From: Blattamonas nauphoetae
Taxonomy: Eukaryota > Preaxostyla > Oxymonadida
Direction: 5' to 3'
DNA length: 64,000 bases
NCBI GenBank assembly: GCA_033064195.1
Contig: JARBJD010000233.1
Location: 55,366-119,365 of the forward strand
Made by a program: the position numbers and the translations under genes. Positions 54,098 to 64,000 of this stretch are shown in pieces; position 1 is the stretch's first letter; the number at the start of each line of letters is the position of its first letter. The notes under the pieces are model-generated. The model did not search any database, was not told the DNA's origin, and saw only the letters and a list, made by a program, of their open reading frames with translations.

Positions 54098-54217
54098 ACA
54101 GCGAACACGGAATCAGAATCATTCCTTCAATCGTCAATGTGAATGACTTCGTATTTTTATTAAATTGGGAGGAAGAGGCAGAAGAGAGTGTTGGGATGAA
54201 GAGAGGAGCAGGCAAGA
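54098..54217 (-). pseudogene. Family B receptor relic, piece upstream of the DIRS insertion
   Basis: Minus-strand frame PAPLFIPTLSSASSSQ, then FTLTIEGMILIPCSLFLEVF, continues the relic at 48114-49402 across the DIRS-type element; the bases CCAGGA on one side and ACAGCGAAC on the other reproduce the paralogue's CCAGGAACAGTGAAC. Homology stops abruptly near 54217. Confidence 0.75.
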
Positions 54218-55222
54218 TGTACCTTTAGGGGACCTACCAAAAGTCCACAAATAAGGACTATTAGAGAAAATTTCTAGGAAATTCTGGATATTCTTGTAAT
54301 GAGAGAACCGAAAATTGAGTTTTTCCAAGATATGTTTTCTAGAGAAACTGAGTCGTTTTCGTCTGGGATTTCGGCAGAGTCAAGTTATGGGTAGGTTTTC
54401 ATTCCTCTCCATTTCGGACAATAATAGTTTATAATGAATGATAAGTGGTTGAATGTTCTCAATCTGGGACAATATTTTTGACATCATCGTTCCAAACCTA
54501 GAATGGACAATTTCTCAAAATCCGTAAATCCTTCACCAATTGAGATGATATGTATTCTTTAATTGAGATTCTTGAAGTTTTGATCTCCAAGACTGCTCAA
54601 CTTTCCGATGTGGTGTGATCGAACCATAATTGTGATATTCTGTCAGAGATTTTCTGAAAAGGGCGTTTTCCGATTTCGCTGTCTGTCTACTGCAGTTTTG
54701 TCATGAATAAAATTGCCATCAGTATTTTGGATACAGTATGTTCTCTCTATTTTGTCATCTCACATCAATCTAACATACTTGGCTTCTCCGTCGTTTTTTC
54801 GCGTTGTTCCTCCTCTATCTCACCTGTATGCTCATTTTTTCTTTCTTCTATCTCTCTCTCCCAGCAAGACATCCTCACAGTGCTCAACACTTTCTCCTTC
54901 CAACGTCCCTTCCCTCAGCTGAGAAAAGCTCAGTGCTTCCCCCCATCACAGGCTGTGAAGAAAAGAAGTGAGATAAAACTCGGTGTGCTCTGCCCTCTAA
55001 TCTTTGCATCTCTTTGGACATCTCTCAGTCAGCATATCTGCATCCTCGTTGACCAAGCACCCCTCCCACACGTTTTCACTCCTCTCTCGCCCAACCTCGC
55101 CTTCCCCCTGCCATCAGAGGTTCGATCTCTCCCTCTCCATCATTTTTCCTTCCCTCATTGTAGCTTTTCCGTTCGATCATTTCACGTGATGGAAACTTCG
55201 CCTGTGTTGTCATTTCCACGGG
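54218..55222. other. Unassigned stretch before the LCAT-like gene
   Basis: A/T-rich to 54700 with no supported frame. From 54700, C/T-rich short frames may include 5' exons of the LCAT-like gene, but none could be joined with confidence. Confidence 0.35.
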
Positions 55223-56904
55223 ATGGATGAAGAACATCAGACAAACGTTCAACACAACAGCCATGACCAATCTGACAGTACCCATTTCAACGTTCATGTG
55301 AAAGACTTCGGCAGATTGTTTGTGTGCCTCTACCCACTTTTCATCCCCCTTATCCTCCATCACTGTCTTCCATTCCTCCCAACTTCTCCTTCACTCTCAT
55401 TTCTGTTCCTATAGGGCGTCAATTTCCTCAACAGCTGACTGGACAAACTCACGAGAGCTCTTTCCGAAGCAGGCTATGTCGAGCGGAAGTATCAGAACGC
55501 TGCCCCTGTGTGTCCCTCAATCTCTCTCATTCTTTCTTTTCTTCATACTTCTTTTCTCGTCTAGGTTAGTATGATTGGAGACTCGTCAATGTCAACGACA
55601 ACCCAACCTTTCCGTCTGACAAAGATCTCAAAACGCGAGACGAACCCGCCTTCCGCGCGTGTGTCCCCCTCTTCCCCATTCCTCACAGTAACAACAACAA
55701 GAAGGTCGTGCTGTGCGGGCACAGTACAGATGACATTATCACCTACCGCTTTCTGACAAGTAGCGTCGTAGACCAGTCCTGGATAGACACATACATCTTT
55801 GCTGTCATCACTTCGGGTGCTCCCTTCGGTGGTGCTCCAATGGCGGATGGGTTTTCAGCGTCACCACGAAAGTGACTGTTCTCATGGGTATGCTGGGAGA
55901 GCTGAGCCTTCTTTAGGTATTATTGATGATTCACACCATTTTTCTGTTGTACTCGTTCATTCTTTGTCGTTCTTTCCATCGCAGGTAGGAGCATCCACAA
56001 TCAGTACTCTGACGCAAGATTGCGCCTGTCTGCACTGGATGATCCCCAACAAGAACACATTCGACGACGACTGCGTCGTTGTCCGGCTCAAAAGTGTGCT
56101 TTCCACTTCATCCTTCATCTTATTGACCATTTTCGTTCACATCTTCAAAACATCCACAGTCCTCTCCCCTCCTCCCCTCCAACATATCCTCCCTTCACCC
56201 ACTCTCCCCCTCTCCCATCTCTCTGCTTGCAAAGGTGACAATGTGTGCAAAATCTTCATGAAGAACATGACGTGGACTGACAACAAGGCAGGCAAGGCCT
56301 GTGTGAAGACAGCCGTCCAACGCACACGAAACAACACCGACCAGCCTCTCGTCCTACCGAAGGTGATGACACACGTGATGTACTCGATTGGTCTGTATTC
56401 CTCCTGTTTCTGCCATTCCCATGCTCTCTCCATCATTCTCCGTTACTCTTGCCTTTTCTGCCCATCATTCGTGTTTCCTTCTTTTCTGACTTTCTTCATC
56501 GTCGTTAGGTATCAATACCACAGCTGGTGTGATTCTGAACGCGACCAATCCGCGCTGGTGGTCGGACACGCATTCTGATTACTACGTGGATGGTGATGGC
56601 ACAGTTCCGACTGTTTCACTCAGTAGTGTGTCTCTTTCCCGTTCCATCTCTCTCTGTGCCCTTTCTTGCCATTCTTCTTGCTCTCCCTTCCCTCGCCTTA
56701 TTCTCCCTCTTTTCTCGTCCTTCGCAGTCACCCCACTGGTGGAGAGACACCTCGCTCGTTTAGTTCCACACATACCGTGGCTGTGACCACATAGGCATTC
56801 TTCAAGATGCCGTCCCCATTGCCCGTATTTTGGACATCATTGCCCAGGCAACTGCCGAGGAAATGGAATATGATGACTCACTCAACCCTCCCGACATTTT
56901 TTAG
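55223..56904 (+). CDS. LCAT-family acyltransferase/phospholipase, intron-rich
   Basis: Motifs of the lecithin:cholesterol acyltransferase family occur in order. ALSEAGYVERKYQNAAP (to 55507) joins over a 62-nt intron to YDWRLVNV (from 55570), giving the hallmark APYDWR. KKVVLCGHSTDDIITYRFL (about 55700-55755) holds the nucleophile Ser, and SWIDTYIFAVITSGAPFGG follows as in family members. CLHWMIPNKNTF, INTTAGVILNATNPRWW and YYVDGDGTVP (Asp) precede the last exon with GCDHIGILQD (His) and a stop at 56902-56904. Introns are pyrimidine-rich and end TAG or CAG. The region after the Ser usually reads GHSMGG; here it is GHSTDD. A TGA sits just before DKLTRAL, so the 5' exon boundary is unresolved. 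Probable role: lipid ester transfer or hydrolysis, extracellular or endomembrane. Confidence 0.7.
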
Positions 56905-57015
56905 CCGTCTATGTTCTTTCACCACACCTTTATCCTACTGCCTTTACCATTCTGTACTTACAGAGAGTTCCATGCTTTTTACTAAATACTGGACCGACAT
57001 GGTGTCTAGACTATT

Positions 57016-57207
57016 GTGGAGAGACGTATCTTGATTCTATCCAGAGTCATCGAATCCTTATCCTCCGTCATGAGGGCCGATCCATTCTCATCCTCCGTGT
57101 CATCCTCCATCTACTCATGGATAATACCTCCAACCAAAGCGAAAGCCAAAGTAGCTGCTGCTAATCAGGCTAAACTAAAGACTTCTACGGCACCGAAGAC
57201 AAAATAG
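57016..57207 (+). CDS. Possible terminal exon with Lys/Ala-rich tail
   Basis: Short frame: RRILILSRVIESLSSVMRAD followed by a basic tail (KAKAKVAAANQAKLKTSTAP) and a stop. It could be the last exon of a small gene or a chance frame. No partner exon was found. Confidence 0.25.
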   Translation: MERRILILSRVIESLSSVMRADPFSSSVSSSIYSWIIPPTKAKAKVAAANQAKLKTSTAPKTK

Positions 57208-57388
57208 AAGACGCAAGGATCCACCCCAGTCACATCACTACATCGCACTCCATCACACCCGAATGTCTCAGTGAAACGAAGTCATGCTCTTGGCCCAGCG
57301 GACCAGGTCAAACAAGCTCTCTCAGCACAATCGACGCTGCCACCGTTGAGTTCGAACATCAAGACTCTCCAAATGTTGCTGCCAATCA

Positions 57389-58840
57389 ATGAAAAATAGG
57401 AGACGTCCATGCATAGTGTTGTTGAGGAAACATTCGTTTCGATATGTGACTTGTCTCAAGGAACAACTGACGAAAAGATTCACCTCATCAAACCACCCAC
57501 TCTCCCTGTCCTCATCTGCTTGCTTGAACACCATAACATGGACATCACACATGAATTCGTCACAACGTTGCACAATATTATCCTCGCTGGCGCCCTGATG
57601 ATACCGGACAACGAATCACACACAGTTTTTGACAAAAAGGAAGATTCTGGAAATTTACCAAGAATTTTACAGTCGTGAACGAGGAAGGCTTTTGAGGACA
57701 GTAAACGTACAGCTGCGAATACGCCGTGCGTACTTCACAGAATGAAATTGCTGGACGATGAGTTCAAGCCGATCATCGCCACGCTTTCCGCTGAAAATTG
57801 CAAACGGAGAAGATAATAAGAAATCCTACGCACTTCAAGCAGTCCCATCTCTGACTGACATCACTGGTCTACATTTACTCATTCCTCCTCATTCAATCAC
57901 AATCTCTCACTGTTTCTTCGTTGAAAACCACACGACTCTTCTTGACGCGAGTATTTTGCAGCAAAAGACAATCAAATACTCAGACGAAACGTGTTCAATT
58001 CCATCTTCGGCCTCAACTGAGTTTCGGATTACGTTTAGCAACGATTTTGCCACTCAGACAGTTTCTCCATCATTGCTGTCAATCGACGCCCACCCACTCC
58101 CACCTCCTCGCTTTCTAACTTATCTCCACCCACCAGTCACTTTACACAACCCTGAAACTCTCTGCTTTGCCTCCATCGCAGACAAGTGTTGTCCAGTCGT
58201 CGAATGAGATTCAAGTCAAGTGAACTCTATTCTTCTTTTATTGGCAAAACACCACTCCTCCTCATCTTCACATACCTCTTTCCCAACCTCACCGTTTCTG
58301 TCGCTGTGATTCAGCCAGGCTCATCACTTCCTTTCGTTTCTCAAACTCCAACATCTGAAGATAAACACACAACGATCACTTTTTACATCGCTTGGTGAAT
58401 GCTACTTTCATGTTTCACCACTTTGGGAGTTCTGAACAACGACACTTTTCATTTTTTCATTGGAATCCAACTTAGCGTAACTTGGGATGATTCGTTCATA
58501 TGGAATGACCAATAAGTGATCAAGATGACCAGCAATGAAGTGAAAGTACGGCAAATTCCCGGATACATTACGATCGTGCTCGTTCAATCAGTGCTCATTC
58601 CAATTCTGTCCTCCAGTTGGCGGATGGTTACCATTTCCGTGAAAATGAAGCAGAAGCTACGGGGAAGGTTTTCACGGGCGGTATCATCACAAATTCTCCT
58701 CACCACATTGAAATTGTGTCTGATCGTTCTCTCCCCTCTGGGCTATCCAATCCACCTTTAAACGACCGGAAAATGAAGCTTAAATGTCGTAGACCCTCAA
58801 TAGATCATGAAAGGTGTTCTCTTGATCTGTAGATCCATTT
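57389..58840 (+). pseudogene. Decayed coding sequence, partly beta-helix-like
   Basis: Frame 57409-57678 is helical (LPVLICLLEHHNMDITHEFV; TLHNIILAGALMIPDNESH). Frame 57758-58207 resembles a family B beta-helix turn (HSITISHCFFVENHTTLLDA). Frame 58617-58832 is unassigned. The pieces lie on one strand with frame changes and stops between. Most likely relics of one or two host genes. Confidence 0.35.
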
Positions 58841-59546
58841 TACGGCCCTGCCAACGAGATCAAGTAATTTCAGCTCATTTCGTCAATTTTGTCATTGATT
58901 TAATTTTATGAAAAACTATCGAGAGAAAAAAGATCGATGGTGAAGTTTTATGAGAGAGGAATGTGCGCTAGAAACGAAAAGAACGAAGATAGCGTCAGAT
59001 TCTGAGTTTATCCAGAAGGATCGAGTCATTCATCGAGGAGGAGAAGGAGCATGATGTGATTTGGAGGGATTCTGCGAACGAGAGAGATGAAAAGAGCAGG
59101 GTGTTCGCGTTCGCTGTGTTCTTTCCATCCTCCTCCCAATAACCATCAGCAGACATATCCTTGGGAACGAACGAACTGGAAACTGAGACAGTACTTCGAT
59201 GGAGAACTCTGCGATCATTTCCTTCACCAGAACTGGTCTTCTTCAGTAAGGTTGCGCAGTACAGATGACATAAACAGCCGGTAGAGGATATTCATCAACG
59301 TGAGGGATGGAAGACGGCGTGGAGCGATGGCAGACAAGACTGCTCACTGTGGACGATAAGCTATCGTCTTGCAGCTGATGAAAAATGAGGAGTTCATTGT
59401 TCTTCACTTTCTGCTCTGAGGACGATGAAGAGCGGTGGAGAGTAAGAGTGGAGGACAGGAGATAAGGTGAGCTGCCAGGAAGTTTAACAGCATGGGGAGT
59501 CCGTCAGAGCAGGCGACACAGTTGCTGCAGTTGGCGAGTCGCATTG

Positions 59547-61087
59547 TCATTCAGTGCATGAGGGGAGATATGATAGCTGCTTTCTCTCTATTTCCTGTCT
59601 CTTCCTATCCTTCTCTTCTTCTTCCATCTGCATCAGCTTCTCCTCTCGCTCTCTCTTCACTTTCATAATCTCCCGCCTTGTCCTTTCGATTTGATCCTTT
59701 GGTTTCGGTGGGAATGGATTGGCTTCTTCTCGCTCCTTACTCGCTTGAGCCCTCGCTCGCACGATATGCTTGAGCTGTTACTCAAGTTGATCCTCCCTCT
59801 TCTTCTCTTCCTTCCTTCCTCCACCTCTTCTCCCACACTCATCCGTGTTGTTTTCAGATGACTGTTCAAAAGCATTGATTTCTCGCCAGCTGTGACAAAT
59901 AGCGGCTCGATGCTGAACTCGTCGAATCCAACCACTGACATCTCGAACGCGTTTGGTGCCCGTTTAGTCTCGTCCAAGCCAGTCGAGCAGAGAGGAGGGA
60001 AGAAGACGACGATCAGCTCGGATTGGGCGTTGTCGACGATGCGAGTGGGATTCAGAGTGACAAGCTTGATAGTTCTTGTCTTCATCTCTTTTCGGATGAA
60101 CGAGAGGAGACTGTCGATCATGAATTTGACAACGACCTTCTTCCTCTCCTTTTCTCCTCGTTCATCACTCTTTCCCACTCCGACTTCATTCTAACCAGTG
60201 AGTTCACAATAACAAGTCCGATATGTTGTGTCATCAGCTCAAACTCATTCTGCTTCCCTCCCTTCCTCTCATTCTCCATCCACCCACCCAAAAACACAAT
60301 GGTGTCCACCAAATCCCAAACATGCGAATACGAGTGCCACTCAGCATCGAAATCTGGTGAAGACTGGACATTGTGGTTGGAGTGACAAGGAGTGTGGTGT
60401 GAGGTGTCTGTATGAATCGGAGAGGAGAGAGGGTGCTTTGTGGAGAGAGGCGAAGACCCGGGAGTGTGTTGGGAAGACGGACACTCCTGATTCTGTTCCA
60501 TTTCGTCTGGTTGAGCAGTTGCGTCTTCGTCTTCCTTCGCTTCTGGTTCACCACCATCTGTCTTTTGTTCTTTTCCTCCTTCCTGCGGGTGTGGATCTTT
60601 CTCCGCTTATCCTTTGCCTGTCGCTGTTTCCTCTTCAGTCTTCGTTTGAAACTCTTCGATTATCCCCTCCCCTTCTTGTTCTTGTTGTTGTGGCTCTTCT
60701 TTCACTTCCTCTCCCCCTCTCCACTTGCCTCTTCCTCTCCATCTTCCTTCTCCTCCCATTCTCCCTCCTCAACCATGAACACATCGGTTCCTTCCATCCT
60801 GCCCGGATTTCCATCCGTCAGGAATGAGATTGGAATAGTTCGTTGTCGTCATCAGCTTGTTCTTTTGGCTCGTCTTGTTCAGCGGCTGGTTTGGAATTCT
60901 GTGCTTCTGTTTCGCTCATCTTCTCTTCAAACGCACTTACGCTCTTCCTTGTCTCTCGTCGCTTTCTGGTCGACAACACACCAACTGCCTTCACCTGATT
61001 CCTGGTTGGACTGGGTAACAGCCACGTGGGTGTTGGTGAGGAGGGAGGAGAGTGTGAGAACACACAAATCAACCTCTCCCGCCCCAC
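59547..61087 (-). CDS. Unidentified gene, probably several exons, Glu/Lys-rich parts
   Basis: Minus-strand frames in order: 61087-60818 (FEEKMSETEAQNSKPAAEQD, acidic), a Glu-rich stretch to 60500, 60501-60118 (FDAEWHSYSHVWDLVDTIVF; MTQHIGLVIVNSLVRMKSEW), 60178-59663 (KFMIDSLLSFIRKEM; VVGFDEFSIEPLFVTAGEK) and 59762-59547 (charged coiled-coil KREREEKLMQMEEEEKDRK). Frame changes between pieces imply introns that I could not place. No family recognised. Confidence 0.35.
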
Positions 61088-61240
61088 ACACTTCGTTCGC
61101 CAATCTCCGTTGCAGAAGAGTGGAGAAGGGCAGAAGAGGAAGACTTGGGTGGCAGTGAGCAGCGAGTCTAAAAAGATGGGAGGGTGCAGAAACGCCTTCT
61201 TTCCGTCGAGGAGAGTGTGTGCGAGGTCAAAAAAACCACT

Positions 61241-62640
61241 TCAGCTTCGGATTGATGTTGGGCACGTCGGAAAAGAGACAAGAAACTGGAAGAGGAGTGA
61301 AAGGCGGGGATCCTTTGTATGGAGGAGAGAGTAGAAGATGTGGACGAAAGACTTGATTCCAGTCAAGGTCAGTTGCCAATTTTGAAGCAGAGACACAAAT
61401 CTGAGCAATGACACGAACGAAGAAACTGTTGTGGGTTCCCTTTCGACAAGTGAAGCGAATACAGTCCAAAGGTGCAGGAGGAACGAAATAGATCGTTGCA
61501 GAAGCGGAACAGATAGTACGAAGAGCGATTCATATTTCTCCGGGATGCTGTCGAGTGTAAGAGATGATTGGATAGCCGTTGACACAAGTTTGTGTGTATG
61601 TTCTTCTGTCTTTTTTTCAACCACTTTCAGAAGGGTACTGGTGACTTCAGAGAGGAGGTCGGCTTGAATGAGCGGTGGAAAGGCTAATTCCGATCCATCA
61701 AGTCTGGTCCTTCGTTGAACTCGCTCGACGACAGCCAAGATCGCTTCATTCACCCGGATGAAGTCCTCCCATCTGTTTTCGAACAATAGTCCAGAGAAAG
61801 AGGCAAAAACGTGAACATTAGGAGCTTGCTCAGGCTGACCAAAAGTGTCGTGAAATCTGGAGCCAACGTTGGTCGTAGAGATCTTTGGGTGAGGAGGATG
61901 GAGAGGAACGAGTTGTTGTTTAGTAGGTCAGTTTTTGTAAGTTTTAGCTGGTTCGGGTCAAGGCCAGTGAACCACTACCACAACACGGCCGAGTGAGGTG
62001 AGAACGAAAGAACAGGAAGCTTGACGCTGTCTGATCTTGATTGATAGCCACTAGTTGTATTAATTGTTCGAATACATCGTTTGTTTTGTCGAGCTCGAGC
62101 ATAGACTCGGAAAATGTGATCTGACCAGCTGATGAATACTCTGCGACGATGTCGGAGGAGTTCGTGATGCTGAGAGTGAGAATTTGAGCGATAAATGAGA
62201 TGGTAGTGCTGTCATCTCCACATAGTTTGACAATTTCTTCCGAGTGGTTGAGAAAGAGTATGGAGGAAGAGATGGAGTGGGTTTGGTATTGTTCTTCGTC
62301 TACAAACTCAAACAGGAGTTGGAGCTCAAATGGCTTGAATGTGAGCAGTTCTACCACTTCCTGTGTTTGTAAGCCGAAAGAGTATTCGAATATCAAGACG
62401 AGAAGATCAGGTGATGTTTGTGCGTGACTGAGAGTTTGTGAGTCCAAAAAAGGGCCGGTTTGGGGAATTCCGAATGTTTGAATGGCTGAATGGACTTTTT
62501 GGGGAGTTTTTGTTTGTGAAATTGATGAATGGAGTGAGATGAGGAGTCCTTCCACTGGTTCTTCTTCTGAACGAAGGAAATGGAGTGAAAATGGGAAGGA
62601 GGGAAAATAACAAATGCGAATAAGAGAGCTGGTCAATCAT
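61241..62640 (-). CDS. Unidentified helical protein, at least two exons
   Basis: Two main open blocks: 62636-61944 (EEEPVEGLLISLHSSISQ; DLLVLIFEYSFGLQTQEVVE; LLFEFVDEEQYQTHSISSSI) and 61786-61241 (FIRVNEAILAVVERVQRR; LLSEVTSTLLKVVEKKTEEH; FVSLLRFVSLLQNWQLTLTG). A likely start is ATG 62640 (MIDQLSYSH), followed by a pyrimidine-rich stretch ending TTCGTTCAG that looks like a short intron. Leucine-rich helices, no signal peptide or TM helix. It resembles the family A proteins in character, but I could not align it with them. Confidence 0.45.
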
Positions 62641-62956
62641 TTCAGAGATGAGATCGATCCAAAAGTCAGCAGAGAGTTTGGCAAGGGGTTTGAAGGTATT
62701 TTATATCGCTAGGCGTGATTGGTTTCTGACAATGTTTAAATTTGTCAAAAGACTGCTCAAATGCGAATATTTCCGATTCTTAGAGAGGAATTGGCAGAGT
62801 GTGGAGTCCGACAGAGTCGAGGAGGGTGATTGGGCATGTTATGATGGACGGGAGAAGGAGAGTTCACGCCGGTGATGTGGCAATGCTGGTGGAACATAAA
62901 TTGGTGCGGTCAACGTTTGATGATGCCAATGACGCTATTTGTGGAGAAGTGGAGGT

Positions 62957-63690
62957 GGGAAGAGGGAAGTTTGTGATGGGATGGGGGAAGGAAGAGGGGA
63001 GTTTGTGATGGGATGGGGGAAGGAAGAGGGAAGTTTGTGATGGGATGGGGGAAGGAAGAGGGAGTTTGTGATGGGATGGGGGAAGGAAGAGGGAGTTTGT
63101 GATGGGATGGGGGAAGGAAGAGGGAGTTTGTGATGGGATGGGGGAAGGAAGAGGGAAGTTTGTGATGGGATGGGGGAAGGAAGAGGGAGTTTGTGATGGG
63201 ATGGGGGAAGGAAGAGGGGAGTTTGTGATGGGATGGGGGAAGGAAGAGGGGAGTTTGTGATGGGATGGGGGAAGGAAGAGGGAAGTTTGTGATGGGATGG
63301 GGGAAGGAAGAGGGAGTTTGTGATGGGATGGGGGAAGGAAGAGGGAAGTTTGTGATGGGATGGGGGAAGGAAGAGGGAGTTTGTGATGGGATGGGGGAAG
63401 GAAGAGGGGAGTTTGTGATGGGATGGGGGAAGGAAGAGGGAGTTTGTGATGGGATGGGGGAAGGAAGAGGGAGTTTGTGATGGGATGGGGAAGGAAGAGG
63501 GAAGTTTGTGATGGGATGGGGGAAGGAAGAGGGGAGTTTGTGATGGGATGGGGGAAGGAAGAGGGGAGTTTGTGATGGGATGGGGGAAGGAAGAGGGAAG
63601 TTTGTGATGGGATGGGGGAAGGAAGAGGGGAGTTTGTGATGGGATGGGGAAGGAAGAGGGAGTTTGTGATGGGATGGGGGAGAAGATGAG
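62957..63690. repeat. Minisatellite of 30-33-bp units, about 23 copies
   Basis: The core TTTGTGATGGGATGGGGGAA repeats with small length changes (GGGAGT, GGGGAGT or GGGAAGT between cores). Unit length is mostly not a multiple of three, yet a 270-codon minus-strand frame crosses it; that frame is only translated repeat (FPHPITNS) and is not called a gene. Confidence 0.95.
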
Positions 63691-63699
63691 GTACACCAG

Positions 63700-63985
63700 T
63701 GATAGGGAGAGCAATACGAGGTGGATTGGAGGCGGGAAGCGGGTCATTCGAGGAGTTGATTGGAGGGTGCTTCAGGGGATTAGGTACTCAGAGAGAGGGT
63801 CATTCGAGGGTTGATTGGAGGGGGGAAGCGGGTGGTTCGAGGTGGATTGGAGGTGTTAGGAGGGTCATTCAGGGTTGATTGGGAGGCCAGGTGTTTCGAG
63901 GTGGATTGGAGGTGTTAAGAGGGTCATTCGGGGTTGATTGGAGGGAGAAGCGGGTCGTTCGAGGTGGATTTACAGAGCTGATGTG
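63700..63985. repeat. Second tandem repeat, ~60-bp imperfect units
   Basis: Boxes GAGGTGGATTGGAGG, GGGTCATTCGAGG and GTTGATTGGAGGG alternate about four times with unequal spacing. It begins right after the 30-33-bp minisatellite and runs to near the window end. Confidence 0.75.
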
Positions 63986-64000
63986 GTTGAACATATGAAC

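Noticed and set aside
60412-61158. 248-codon plus-strand frame rich in Phe/Leu/Ser
   Set aside because: Complement of a Glu/Lys-rich minus-strand coding region; composition is that of an antisense shadow.
25477-63690. Possible CRISPR arrays in the tandem repeats
   Set aside because: Units are contiguous with no unique spacers, and the genome is eukaryotic.
62935-63747. 270-codon minus-strand frame of Pro/His/Ser repeats
   Set aside because: It is a translation of the 30-33-bp minisatellite, with no flanking conserved sequence.

Overview
The window is eukaryotic DNA. It has spliceosomal introns of only about 26-133 nt, secreted type I membrane proteins, an RRM/zinc-knuckle RNA-binding protein, an LCAT-family lipase and at least seven transposable elements. 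Very short introns, large families of beta-helix surface proteins and some surface proteins with a kinase-like cytoplasmic tail suggest an anaerobic flagellate of the oxymonad (metamonad) type, for example Blattamonas. That placement is inference; no rRNA or tRNA was recognised to test it.

Two multigene families recur. Family A is a soluble, all-helical protein of about 330 residues (members at 1-791, 7293-9229, 24217-25221, and the 3' half of the fusion gene at 15549-17970). Family B is a large surface receptor: signal peptide, right-handed beta-helix repeats, Ig-like repeats, one transmembrane helix, and in some members a degenerate kinase C-lobe (9596-13228, 32840-40624, and fragments near 4.0-5.0, 14.2-15.1, 21.8-23.2, 48.1-49.4 and 54.1-54.2 kb).

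Layout: 0-9.3 kb holds two family A genes, a family B relic and a foldback transposon. 9.6-13.2 kb is a family B gene. 13.3-18.9 kb is a cluster of three DNA transposons, two of which sit in an RRM/zinc-knuckle/family A fusion gene. 18.9-23.9 kb is decayed DNA bounded by inverted repeats. 24.2-31.9 kb holds a family A gene, a WD-like gene with a 21-bp minisatellite, and a six-exon gene of unknown function. 32.8-40.6 kb is one family B receptor gene split by a pogo-like transposon. 41.6-47.9 kb is a Mutator-like element carrying an intron-rich RalGAP/tuberin-like gene fragment and two further nested elements plus a MITE. 48.1-54.2 kb is a family B relic with a DIRS-type retroelement inside it. 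54.7-56.9 kb is an LCAT-family gene. The rest holds poorly resolved intron-containing genes and two minisatellites.

The main result is that most insertions can be resolved to the base. Target-site duplications of 2 (TA), 4 (ATYT), 8 and 9 bp are visible, and in three host genes removing the element plus one duplication copy restores an open frame that matches a paralogue or a known motif. The window therefore records a recent burst of several DNA transposon families into protein genes, including nested insertions and elements that carry host gene pieces.
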